This document shows, piece by piece, positions 15,515 through 22,997 of a stretch of DNA of 32,526 nt. The notes under the pieces are model-generated. The model had not been told where the DNA came from, made no database searches, and saw only the letters and a program-made list of their open reading frames with translations. Position 1 is the first letter of the stretch, and the number at the start of each line of letters is the position of its first letter. A program made the translations under genes and the position numbers. The stretch is from Betaproteobacteria bacterium RIFCSPLOWO2_02_64_14 (GTDB lineage: Bacteria; Pseudomonadota; Gammaproteobacteria; Burkholderiales; SG8-41), in assembly GCA_001770325.1 (NCBI GenBank), contig MEQT01000241.1, positions 1-32,526 on the forward strand. Reading direction: 5' to 3'.

Positions 15515-17563
15515 ATGAATCCTTTGCTCGATTTTTCCGGTCTGCCGCGGTTCGCGGATTTCAAGCTGGAGTACGTCACGCCCGCGGTCGATCAACTGCT
15601 GGCGGATAACCGTTCGCTGTTGCAGCGCCTCGTGGCAGGCACCGAGCCTGCAACCTGGCAGAATCTGGTCGCGCCGCTCGAAGACGCCAACGAACGGCTG
15701 GGGCGCGCCTGGGGACAGGTGGGGCATCTCAACGCCGTGATGAACAGCCCGGCGCTGCGCGAAGTCTACAACGCCAATCTGCCGAAGATCACCCAGTACT
15801 ACACCGAACTCGGCCAGAACCAGCAACTGTTCGAGAAGTACAAGGTGCTCGCGGTATCCGCGGAGTTTCCCGGCCTTGACCGTGCGCAGCGCAAGATCAT
15901 TGAAAACGAACTGCGCGACTTCCGGCTGGGCGGCGCCGAGCTGCCGCCGGAGAGCAAGGCGCGGTTTCTCGCGATCCGCGAGCGGCTCTCGCAGCTTTCC
16001 TCGCGCTTCAGCGACAACCTGCTCGATGCTACCAACGCCTTCGCCCACTACGTCACCACCGAAGACGGGCTCGCCGGAATTCCCGACGACGTGAAGCAGG
16101 GCGCGCGCGAGGCCGCGCAGGCGGAGGGCAAGGCGGGCTGGAAGCTTACGCTGCACGCGCCGTCGTATCTGCCGGTCATGCAATATGCGGACGACCGTGC
16201 GTTGCGGGAACTCATGTACCGGGCGTACGTGACGCGCGCGTCCGAATTCGGTGCGCCCGAACAGGACAACACGGCACTCATCGTGGAGATCGTCAGGTTG
16301 CGCCGCGAGCTGGCGCGCCTGCTCGGTTTCGCGGATTACGCGGAGTATTCGCTCGAGCCCAAGATGGCCGAGTCCCCCGGGCAGGTATGCGATTTTCTGA
16401 ACGAACTCGCCGGCAGGGCGAAGCCATATGCGCAACGTGATCTCGACGAGCTGGCAGCCCATGCCGGGAGCGAGCTCGGGCTGCCGCGGCTCGAAGCATG
16501 GGATCTCGCCTATGCGTCGGAGAAGCTGCGCATTGCGCGCTACGCGTTCTCGGATCAGGAGGTCAAGCAGTATTTTCCGCAGACCACGGTGCTGCCGGGG
16601 ATGTTCCGCCTCGTCGAGACGCTCTATGGTTTGAAGATTGCGCCGGCAGAGGCGCCCACGTGGCATCCCGACGTGCGCTTCTACGCTATCCACGACCGTG
16701 ATGGCGCGCTGGTCGGCGAGTTCTATGCGGATCTCTATGCCCGCCCGTCGAAGCGCGGCGGCGCGTGGATGGACGATGCGATCACGCGGCGCCGCCGCGA
16801 CGCAGAGGTGCAGACGCCCGTTGCCTATCTCGTCTGCAATTTCTCCGCTCCCCTCGGCGGCAAATCCGCACAGTTCACCCACGACGAAGTGACCACGCTG
16901 TTCCATGAATTCGGCCATGGACTGCACCACCTGCTCACGCGCGTGGATTACCTCGGAGTATCGGGAATCAACGGCGTCGAGTGGGACGCGGTGGAGCTGC
17001 CCAGCCAGTTCATGGAGAACTTCTGCTGGGAGTGGGACGTGCTGGAGCCGATGACACGTCACGCCCAGACCGGCGCGCCGCTGCCCCGCGCCTTGTTCGA
17101 CAGGATGTACGCGGCCCGGAATTTTCAGAGCGGCATGCAGATGATGCGCCAGATCGAGTTCGCGCTATTCGACCTGCATCTGCACCACGATTTCGACCCC
17201 GAAAGCGGCAGGACACCGCTGCAACTGCTTGACGAGGTGCGCTCGCGCGTCGCGGTCGTGTTTCCGCCGGCCTACAACCGTTTCCCGAATAACTTCTCGC
17301 ATGTGTTCGCAGGCGGTTACGCGGCCGGATACTACAGCTACAAGTGGGCGGAGGTGCTCTCCGCGGACGCCTACAGCCTGTTCGAGGAAAACGGCGTGCT
17401 CGATCGTGCGACCGGTCAGCGTTTTCACGACGAGGTTCTGGGTGTGGGCGGAAGCCGCCCGGCGCTCGAGTCATTCGTCGCGTTCCGCGGTCGCGAACCC
17501 CGGATCGATGCCCTGCTAAGGCATAGCGGCATGAGCGGCGGAACAGGTGCCACGGCGCCCTAG
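15515..17563 (+). CDS. prlC: oligopeptidase A (M3 family zinc metallopeptidase)
   Basis: The 682-residue cytoplasmic endopeptidase degrades short peptides, including cleaved signal peptides. The zinc motif HEFGH is present in TTLFHEFGHGLHHLL, followed by the third ligand region GVEWDAVELPSQFMENF. The M3 family C-terminal segment with AGGYAAGYYSYKWAEVLSADAYSLF is intact. Length matches E. coli OpdA/PrlC. ATG 15515 gives MNPLLDFSGLPRF, typical of the family. It follows a heptamer array and may be read from the pyr operon or alone. Confidence 0.96.
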   Translation: MNPLLDFSGLPRFADFKLEYVTPAVDQLLADNRSLLQRLVAGTEPATWQNLVAPLEDANERLGRAWGQVGHLNAVMNSPALREVYNANLPKITQYYTELGQNQQLFEKYKVLAVSAEFPGLDRAQRKIIENELRDFRLGGAELPPESKARFLAIRERLSQLSSRFSDNLLDATNAFAHYVTTEDGLAGIPDDVKQGAREAAQAEGKAGWKLTLHAPSYLPVMQYADDRALRELMYRAYVTRASEFGAPEQDNTALIVEIVRLRRELARLLGFADYAEYSLEPKMAESPGQVCDFLNELAGRAKPYAQRDLDELAAHAGSELGLPRLEAWDLAYASEKLRIARYAFSDQEVKQYFPQTTVLPGMFRLVETLYGLKIAPAEAPTWHPDVRFYAIHDRDGALVGEFYADLYARPSKRGGAWMDDAITRRRRDAEVQTPVAYLVCNFSAPLGGKSAQFTHDEVTTLFHEFGHGLHHLLTRVDYLGVSGINGVEWDAVELPSQFMENFCWEWDVLEPMTRHAQTGAPLPRALFDRMYAARNFQSGMQMMRQIEFALFDLHLHHDFDPESGRTPLQLLDEVRSRVAVVFPPAYNRFPNNFSHVFAGGYAAGYYSYKWAEVLSADAYSLFEENGVLDRATGQRFHDEVLGVGGSRPALESFVAFRGREPRIDALLRHSGMSGGTGATAP

Positions 17564-17568
17564 CGCCG
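17553..17568 (+). terminator. hairpin over the prlC stop codon
   Basis: CGGCGC (17553-17558) and GCGCCG (17563-17568) pair around a 4-base loop; the prlC TAG (17561-17563) lies in the loop and first stem base. A small GC-rich hairpin without a T run. Confidence 0.35.
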
Positions 17569-17676
17569 GGGTGTGACCCGCAAATGACGCTGAGCTGCCG
17601 ACACGATCCCGGTAATCTCGCGACGCCCTGTCAGAGGCAGCGGCATGGCTGATGCGGCAGCCTGACGCAGCGCGCT

Positions 17677-17705
17677 TTGCATGTCCGTGACCAAAATGCT
17701 AGAGT
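17677..17705 (+). promoter_or_regulatory. possible weak sigma-70 promoter
   Basis: TTGCAT (17677-17682) and TAGAGT (17700-17705) are 17 bases apart, upstream of ATG 17734. Only 3 and 4 consensus bases match, so this is a weak call. The rest of the 17569-17733 gap holds nothing I recognise. Confidence 0.25.
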
Positions 17706-17733
17706 GAAATCCGGTCGCTGCTGGAGTGACGCC

Positions 17734-18504
17734 ATGAAAAAAGCTCTGGTTCTGCAGCTCGCGTTATGGATACTGGCCGCCCCGCTGGGTGCGGCGCAGC
17801 TCTACCGCTGGGTCGATGAGAAGGGCAACGTGGAATGGCGCGACACTCCACCCCCGCCGACCGCGAAAAAGGTCGAGCAGCGCAAGGTCGGCGCCACGCC
17901 TCCACCCGGCGGCGAGCTGCCGTACAGCCTGCAACTCGCGGTCAAGAACTTTCCAGTGACGCTGTGGACCACCAGCTGCGGCGATGCGTGTGACAAGGCT
18001 CGCGCGCACCTCAGTCGGCGCGGCGTGCCCCACACCGAGAAGAACCCGCAGTCCGACTTCGAGACCTTCAAGAAGGTCACCGGTGGAAGCGAAGTTCCGG
18101 TGCTGTTCGTCGGCAACAACCGCGTCAAGGGCTATCTCGAACCGGATTGGGATGCGGCGCTCGATTTCGCGGGCTACCCCAAGACCGCGCTCGTCCAGGT
18201 GAAGCCCAAGCCGGCCCCCGACTCTCCCCAGAAACCGGCACCGGCGGAGGCGGGCCCGGTGCGGCTCTACACCAATACGCAATGCGGGCCGAATTGCGAC
18301 GAGGCGAGGAAACTCCTCGCCGGCCGCGGCATAGGATTCCAGGAGATTGCCGTGGAAACTCCACCGCAGATCGAGGACCTGCGCAAGCTCTCGGGGGACA
18401 CCTTCGTGCCGGTGCTGGTGTCGGGCCGCTTCGTGGTGCGCGGCTTCAGCCCCTCCGAATACAACCGGGCGCTGGACGAGTCGGGACATCGCCGCGAGCA
18501 ATAA
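17734..18504 (+). CDS. exported DUF4124 protein with two glutaredoxin-like domains
   Basis: From ATG 17734 the 256-residue product starts with a signal peptide (KKALVLQLALWILAAPLGAA). A DUF4124 segment follows (LYRWVDEKGNVEWRDTPPP, about 23-41). Then come two glutaredoxin/thioredoxin-like domains of about 75 residues (about 74-150 and 175-250), joined by a Pro/Lys-rich linker. Each has a cysteine pair spaced by three residues, CGDAC (82-86) and CGPNC (184-188), instead of the classic CxxC, and a cis-Pro loop (EVPVLFV, FVPVLV). A periplasmic thiol role is plausible but unproven. The frame is open to 17677; the start chosen gives the signal peptide. Confidence 0.82.
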   Translation: MKKALVLQLALWILAAPLGAAQLYRWVDEKGNVEWRDTPPPPTAKKVEQRKVGATPPPGGELPYSLQLAVKNFPVTLWTTSCGDACDKARAHLSRRGVPHTEKNPQSDFETFKKVTGGSEVPVLFVGNNRVKGYLEPDWDAALDFAGYPKTALVQVKPKPAPDSPQKPAPAEAGPVRLYTNTQCGPNCDEARKLLAGRGIGFQEIAVETPPQIEDLRKLSGDTFVPVLVSGRFVVRGFSPSEYNRALDESGHRREQ

Positions 18505-18506
18505 CA

Positions 18507-18522
18507 GCGCCGCATGCGGCGC
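18507..18522 (+). terminator. 16-bp perfect palindrome after the glutaredoxin-like gene
   Basis: GCGCCGCATGCGGCGC is a perfect palindrome 3 bases after the stop codon. A second GC-rich hairpin, GTGG-T-CGGGG with CCCCG-CCAC, lies at 18574-18595. One or both may end transcription before the old xth start. No gene is seen in 18505-18658. Confidence 0.4.
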
Positions 18523-18658
18523 GGCGGGCTGATGCCGGACCCCGCGGACTTCCCTATCGTTGCGTCGCGCGAGGTGGTCGGGGTGGCCCCGCCACACGCG
18601 GTCGCCTCATGACGCGATTGCCGAGCGGTGGCGATCCGCGGCCTGGGACGGGAATGTC

Positions 18659-18681
18659 GTGAAGCTCGCGACCTGGAACGT
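18659..18681 (+). repeat. left attachment-site repeat (attL candidate)
   Basis: Shares CTCGCGACCTGGAA exactly, and 20 of 23 bases overall, with 22975-22997. It encodes MKLATWNV, the start of exonuclease III, from a GTG. Confidence 0.7.
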
Positions 18682-18724
18682 CATCACTATTCCAGCGGCA
18701 TCCGAAGAATTCCGGCGGTCTTAG
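18659..18724 (+). pseudogene. xth: 5' fragment of xth left by island insertion
   Basis: GTG 18659 begins MKLATWNV, identical to the start of the intact exonuclease III at 22975, then continues ITIPAASEEFRRS and stops at TAG 18722-18724. The eight matching codons are probably the original chromosomal start of xth, now cut off from the gene body. GGGACGGGA upstream may be the old ribosome-binding region. Confidence 0.75.
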
Positions 18725-18741
18725 AAACTCCTCCTAGCAGC

Positions 18742-18787
18742 GAAAAATTTTTCTAAATTTGTTCCGGCAGGATTGATCTTCTGCCGG
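18742..18787. repeat. palindromes in the left island end
   Basis: GAAAAATTTTTC (18742-18753) is a perfect 12-bp palindrome. CCGGCAG (18764-18770) and CTGCCGG (18781-18787) are perfect inverted repeats with a 10-base spacer. Both lie between the attL candidate and the integrase gene, where binding sites for integrase, excisionase or host factors are expected. Confidence 0.45.
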
Positions 18788-18805
18788 CAGCAGCCGATAC
18801 TTCGT

Positions 18806-18826
18806 GTGTCCATCGCTGCGTCCATG
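18806..18826 (+). repeat. candidate integrase arm site, left
   Basis: This 21-bp segment reads GTGTCCAT, three variable bases, then TGCGTCCATG, so it holds two similar GTCCAT-type boxes. It recurs with 19 of 21 bases equal and in the same orientation at 22903-22923 near the other island end. Paired copies inside both ends suggest arm-type binding sites. Confidence 0.55.
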
Positions 18827-18873
18827 GCGCAGTTGATGTTCTTCCGCAAGAGCATGTACACACGGAGCGAGGC

Positions 18874-20102
18874 GTGAGCGCACTGACCGACACAACAATC
18901 CGAAACCTCAAACCGCGCGCGACAGCATATCAGGTCGCGGACGGCCGCGGACTCGTGCTCGAAGTACGTCCCACTGGGCAGAAGGCGTGGCTCTATCGCT
19001 ATCGCCTGTTCGGCCGCGTTGAAAAACTTTCCATCGGAACCTATTCCGATGTGTCGCTGGCCGAGGCGCGCGACCGGCATTTCGAGGCGCGCAAACTGGT
19101 CGCCGCCGGCAAGTCCCCGTCTCAGCTCAAGCAGGCAGAAAAGCATCGGCTCTCTGATGAGCTGCAAACGGTGCGCGGTCTGGCAAAGGCGTATATCGCC
19201 GATCACCTGGCGCCATTGGCTTCCGCGAGTCGCAGCCGCGACTATGTCGAGAACGAAGTCCTTCCGACTATCGGCGGCAAGTTCCTCCATGAGGTGACCC
19301 CGTCGGACTGCATTGCCATCGTCGAGTGCATCAAACAGCGTGGGGCGCCGTCAGTCGCGCGCAAGGTGCTGGAGCAGCTGCGCTCCCTGTTCGCCTACGC
19401 GGTGGATCGGTGTCTCATCACCATCAATCCTGCTGCGCAGGTGCGTGCCGCAAAAATCATCGGTGTGCAAACGTCCCGCAGCCGATTGCTCAGGGCCGAC
19501 GAGATTCGCCGATTCCTGACTGCCGCGGAGACCTTCCCTACGTCACAAAGCAATCGCATTGCGTTCAAGCTGATCCTGCTCACGCTTTGCCGGAAGGGAG
19601 AACTCGTCAAGGCCAGGTGGGAACACGTCGATTTCGACCGTGCCGAATGGCACATCCCGACCGTGAACGCGAAGAACCGGCAGGAGCACATGTCTATCTG
19701 TCACGGCAGGTGCGAGCACTTTTTGTTGAATTGAAAGGGCTTGCAGGCAAGAGCGACTGGGTGCTGCCGAGCCGCGATCCGGAACGCCACATCAGCGCCG
19801 CAACGCTGAACCAGGTCACGTTCGTCGCGAAGCGCCGGGATGAGAAGCTTGGCTGGCTGGCGGACATCTGGATACACGACATGCGCCGGACTGGTTCGAC
19901 ACACCTTCACGAGATGGGATGGCCCTCCGACGTGATCGAGAAGGCATTGAATCACACGATCGGCGGGGTTCGGGGTGTCTATAACAAGGCGCAATACGCG
20001 GATCAGCGGCGCGAGATGCTCCAAGCCTGGTCGGATGCCGTCGACCGCTACATGACCGCTCAGAGCACAGTCATTGCTGGGCGCTTCCCCGCTGCGGCAT
20101 AG
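18874..20102 (+). pseudogene. int: P4-type tyrosine integrase, frameshifted
   Basis: From GTG 18874 (behind GGAGCGAGG) the frame reads an N-terminal DUF4102 arm-binding domain (LTDTTIRNLKPR, YQVADGRGLVLEV, LSIGTYSDVSLAEAR). The catalytic domain follows, with the first Arg in LTLCRKGELVKARW. Near 19689-19692 one base is missing: the frame goes from KNRQEH into unrelated residues and stops at 19734. The next frame continues VYLSRQVRALFVEL, IHDMRRTGSTHLHEMG (HxxR) and ALNHTIGGVRGVYNKAQY (final His region and Tyr nucleophile), ending at 20102. Joined, it is about 408 residues, the family norm. All catalytic residues are present, so the lesion is recent or is a sequencing error. It should act on the flanking xth repeats. 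Confidence 0.88.
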
Positions 20103-20113
20103 AACCGCCCGGG

Positions 20114-20338
20114 CTACGCTGGCTGCTGGCTGCCGTCGCGGGCGATCTTCACCCGTCCAGCAATCCACTCGCTGACATCTGACTCAAGCCAACCGACGGC
20201 GCGCGGGCCAAGCGGCACGGGCTTGGGAAACGCACCGTCCTTGACGTATTGATAGATCGTGCTGCGCGAAAGTCCCGTGCGTGCTTCGACCTGCTTCCGC
20301 CGAAGAATTGCGGGCTCGTGCTGGATGACCTGGGCCAT
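20114..20338 (-). CDS. alpA: AlpA-family transcriptional regulator / excisionase-like protein
   Basis: From ATG 20338 the product is 74 residues: ILRRKQVEARTGLSRSTIYQ, then YVKDGAFPKPVPLGPRAVGW and LESDVSEWI, the winged-helix MerR-like fold typical of AlpA and P4 Vis. In P4-like elements such proteins control integrase expression or excision. It converges on the integrase with an 11-bp gap. The frame is open to 20515 but the extra 59 residues are not family-like. Confidence 0.88.
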   Translation of the reverse strand: MAQVIQHEPAILRRKQVEARTGLSRSTIYQYVKDGAFPKPVPLGPRAVGWLESDVSEWIAGRVKIARDGSQQPA

Positions 20339-20913
20339 GTTCGTCACCTCGTGGCTAGTAATGGAAGGTGGCAAGATCGTTTCACGGCCGGAGAGAGTTG
20401 TCGGCCCGAATCGAGGCTTCGATGAGGCCCCGTAAACGCCTGACAGCCGCAAGGAATCGGAAGTGGCCCACGAATGCTCGCTACCGTCGCCCCTGTGAAC
20501 TTTCGGGTTATCCACGGTTCGATGCGTGCGCCCCCCTCTCTGGCAGGCACGGATCGGGCGGTGGGTAACCCGGCCTGACGGGAGGATTATTCGTTATTCG
20601 TCTAAAGGGCCGTATACAGAACGCGGCGAGCCTTGCAAGGCCGATTTGAGGCTTCGTCGAGGGCACGATTCCAGCTGCTGGAGGGAAAATAGGGGAGCAA
20701 TCGGCTTGATGGATTAACCGTTGTTCAGCGCGCGGAACCCAGGTACGATTCGCCGTCACCGGCGGCAGTCTCAATCACCGGAAGCACGGTCATCCGGTAC
20801 GCCACGATTCGGTCCTTTGTGGGGCGCTCCTGTCGATCAAAGTCATGATGCTTTGATCACAAATTAAACCGTGGGATACCCAATCTGGATATAAAGACGT
20901 TCTTAGCGCACGC
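20339..20913. other. 575-bp island stretch without a recognised gene
   Basis: Short open frames exist on both strands (for example minus 20508-20774 and plus 20526-20717). None has a convincing start, ribosome-binding site or family motif. The only clear structure is the hairpin at 20835-20858. It probably holds the alpA promoter and perhaps a regulatory RNA or decayed cargo. Confidence 0.4.
20835..20858 (-). terminator. hairpin downstream of darG
   Basis: GATCAAAG (20835-20842) and CTTTGATC (20851-20858) form a perfect 8-bp inverted repeat with an 8-base spacer. It lies 56 bases beyond the darG stop codon on the transcribed side. There is no T run; it may be a terminator or an operator. Confidence 0.4.
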
Positions 20914-22041
20914 CTATGCAGCGACGGCTTCTTCTTCCGGCAAAGGAAGATCGGGGCTTGCCTTCAGATTCAACCACCGCAGCATTCCCAAATCGCGGAT
21001 GGCGGAGCCAACGGTAACCTCGTCGAGCGGAGGGCGGCGCCTTTGCTTCCATTGCATAACCGCCTGCAGAACGTCCCGTTCGGAAGGTTGATCCTGGTTG
21101 TCCCGCGCCAGCTCGCGCGCGGCGAACAATACCGTGGCGATAACCTCTGCCTGGTTGGTGTCCACGCGCATGAACAAATCGACTACTTTGTCCAAGACTT
21201 TGGACCACCGTTCGAACGCCTGCTCGTACTTGTTACGAACGCGACTGAAGTTAGGGCCGACTTTCACCATAAACATTTTTCCATGTCGCTCTTCCTGCAG
21301 GAGGCCGCTATTGATGAGCTTAACTTCGACGTTCTTCAACTCCGCGGAGAACGGGCCAAAACTACTGCGCTTGTAGTTCAGGCCGGTCGGCAACCCGACG
21401 TCGGTCGCAACGTATGCGATCTTCTGGAAAATGACTCTCCCTATTGGCCAATGATAGGGGTGCTGCTCGATGCGATTGATGACTTCGACCAGCGCGACCC
21501 AGGATGGCTCAAGCGCCGTGGAGGCGCCGTTTCTCGTAGCCTGCTCTGCAGAGATCTCGCTGCCCTTTTCGACGAACTCGAGTGTCAACTCCCGGGGATT
21601 TGTACCGTAGGGAGCATACATCTCGACCGGAACGTTCATTTGCTTCGCATACCGGTAGATCAGCGGGCCGACAACGCGCCATTCCAATTGGCCGTTGCCG
21701 CAGCCGAGCGGCGGGATCGCCAGCGACTGCACGCCCCATTCCTGGTAGTGGGCCAGCAGATACTTGAGACCGCGATCAATATCGCTCACCTTCGATACCG
21801 ACTTCCAATGATCCTTCGTGGGGAAATTAATGATCTGCGGAGGTAGCAGCGATCGGTATATGAACGGCAGACCCGGCTTTACCTCGCCTCGCTTGCACCG
21901 GACGAGGTAGTCCTCATACATGTCAGGGAAGCGATTCTTGAACTCAAGGGCGATGCCCTTGCCCATGACCCCGACGCAATTGACCGTGTTGATCAGCGTC
22001 CGGGCCGTGGATTGCAGAATGTCGCCGACTAATATCTTCAT
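20914..22041 (-). CDS. darG: DarG antitoxin (macro-domain ADP-ribosylglycohydrolase)
   Basis: The 375-residue protein opens with a macro domain: MKILVGDILQSTARTLINTV, then NCVGVMGKGIALEFKNRFPDMYEDY, INFPTKDHWK and SLAIPPLGCGNGQLEW (about residues 1-155). This is the DarG hydrolase that removes ADP-ribose from DNA and so reverses DarT. The C-terminal part (about 185-375) has KIAYVATDVGLPTGLNYKRS and FGPFSAEL, as in other full-length DarG proteins, where it is thought to bind the toxin. ATG 22041 is chosen because AGGTG lies 6-7 bases before it; a GTG at 22050 is in frame. It follows darT by a few bases, so the two are one unit. Confidence 0.9.
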   Translation of the reverse strand: MKILVGDILQSTARTLINTVNCVGVMGKGIALEFKNRFPDMYEDYLVRCKRGEVKPGLPFIYRSLLPPQIINFPTKDHWKSVSKVSDIDRGLKYLLAHYQEWGVQSLAIPPLGCGNGQLEWRVVGPLIYRYAKQMNVPVEMYAPYGTNPRELTLEFVEKGSEISAEQATRNGASTALEPSWVALVEVINRIEQHPYHWPIGRVIFQKIAYVATDVGLPTGLNYKRSSFGPFSAELKNVEVKLINSGLLQEERHGKMFMVKVGPNFSRVRNKYEQAFERWSKVLDKVVDLFMRVDTNQAEVIATVLFAARELARDNQDQPSERDVLQAVMQWKQRRRPPLDEVTVGSAIRDLGMLRWLNLKASPDLPLPEEEAVAA

Positions 22042-22050
22042 CTGCAGCAC

Positions 22051-22641
22051 CTAGAAGAACATATCACTGCGCGTACGAACTGGCAATCCCGTATCGAGCT
22101 GTTGAAACGCCGAAAACGCGGTCTGATTCGCAACGTACGCCCCGATTACGAAATGGGCTTCCAAAGCGTCTGGAACCAATACCTCGGCGCACTTGAGAGC
22201 CTTATGTCGATCTTCTTCAATTCGGTCGTTTCGATGCAGCCAGAATTCTGCGTACAACCTGTCGCGATCTAACGCGACCAACCCTGTGCCGACATCGTAG
22301 AAGCGCACCGCCCCCCGGGCTGCGTTACGGTCAGTAACTATGACGCCCACTATATCCAACGCCGAAGAATCAACCCAGAGTACACAGATTTCGTTGTTCC
22401 TTGCCCGGCATTTGCTAAGCATGGGGTTGTGAGCGTCGAAATACAAGTTTGCATATTGGTGAAGGGGGCGGCCGCCGGGTATCTGTTTGTCCGCGCGTCT
22501 TTCCTGGATCTCCGGCATGGCGACCGAGTCGTGCGCAAGTTGTTCGGCCAAGGTGTGTGAAAGAATGCCGTGCCGCAGGATCGACGGCACGTTGGCGATC
22601 GCGGTGATGTAGTGCAGTTCCGTAACATCCGCGCGATTCAT
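22051..22641 (-). CDS. darT: DarT DNA ADP-ribosyltransferase toxin
   Basis: The 196-residue protein belongs to the DarT (DUF4433) family, which transfers ADP-ribose from NAD+ to bases in single-stranded DNA and blocks replication. DarTG systems are known to abort phage infection. Motifs: LHYITAIANVPSILRHGILSH (fold start), HQYANLYFDAHNPMLSKCRA, and the catalytic glutamate region KCAEVLVPD. The length is typical. It comes first in the darT-darG order usual for this system. The start ATG 22641 is preceded by a G-rich stretch. No damaging change is visible, so the pair is probably active. The exact target base cannot be read from sequence. Confidence 0.9.
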   Translation of the reverse strand: MNRADVTELHYITAIANVPSILRHGILSHTLAEQLAHDSVAMPEIQERRADKQIPGGRPLHQYANLYFDAHNPMLSKCRARNNEICVLWVDSSALDIVGVIVTDRNAARGAVRFYDVGTGLVALDRDRLYAEFWLHRNDRIEEDRHKALKCAEVLVPDALEAHFVIGAYVANQTAFSAFQQLDTGLPVRTRSDMFF

Positions 22642-22974
22642 TCGTCGTCATCGCCCCGTTATTGTCGTTGCCAAGCTGGTGTCCAATCTTGCCGTGAATG
22701 TGGTGAAAAGCGTTCCGCAGAATCGACGCCCTATTATGCTGCGGCCCGCCGCCACTATCCTACCGAACTGCATTCGGAGCAGGTGACGGCAGTCGGGCGC
22801 ACCCCGCCCGGTTCCACGCGGGCAACGTGAAGTCTGCCGTCTCGCTTAGAATTGCCCGATTGGCGTTGCCGGCAATCAATGAAGCGGCTGGGGCGAATCG
22901 CCGTGTCCATGGTTGCGTCCATGAACTAGACTGAGACTTCCGAAGCCCATACAAATCAATATGTTGGATCAACA
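22642..22974. other. 333-bp island end before xth, no recognised gene
   Basis: No open frame with family motifs is seen. The region should hold the darT promoter reading left and whatever now drives xth reading right. It also carries the right copy of the candidate integrase arm repeat (22903-22923). GGA sits 8 bases before the xth TTG start. Confidence 0.4.
22903..22923 (+). repeat. candidate integrase arm site, right
   Basis: GTGTCCAT, GGT, TGCGTCCATG: matches 18806-18826 at 19 of 21 bases in direct orientation. It lies 51 bases inside the attR candidate. Confidence 0.55.
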
Positions 22975-22997
22975 TTGAAACTCGCGACCTGGAATGT
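22975..22997 (+). repeat. right attachment-site repeat (attR candidate)
   Basis: Second copy of the xth start (20 of 23 bases equal to 18659-18681), running straight into the intact xth frame. Confidence 0.7.

Larger units (their letters stand above)
18659..22997. mobile_element. genomic island in the 5' end of xth carrying DarT-DarG
   Basis: The first codons of xth occur twice, at 18659-18681 and 22975-22997 (20 of 23 bases equal, 14 consecutive). Only the right copy leads into a full xth gene. Between them lie a tyrosine integrase (frameshifted), an AlpA-type gene and a darT-darG pair, a normal cargo for a small P4-like island. The layout fits site-specific integration of about 4.3 kb into the start of xth, with the incoming end rebuilding codons 1-8 behind a TTG start. 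The darT-darG part looks less GC-rich than the flanks. Boundaries are inferred from the repeat, not from an empty-site comparison. Confidence 0.75.

Noticed and set aside
15410-17062. 550-codon open frame on the minus strand
   Set aside because: It is antisense to prlC, which is complete with its zinc motif. The frame starts and ends without any regulatory context.
18500-18660. tRNA gene as the island's attachment site
   Set aside because: No tRNA-like cloverleaf is seen at either island end; the duplicated sequence is the start of xth.
18721-19290. 189-codon minus-strand frame in the island
   Set aside because: It is antisense to the integrase N-terminal domain, without motifs.
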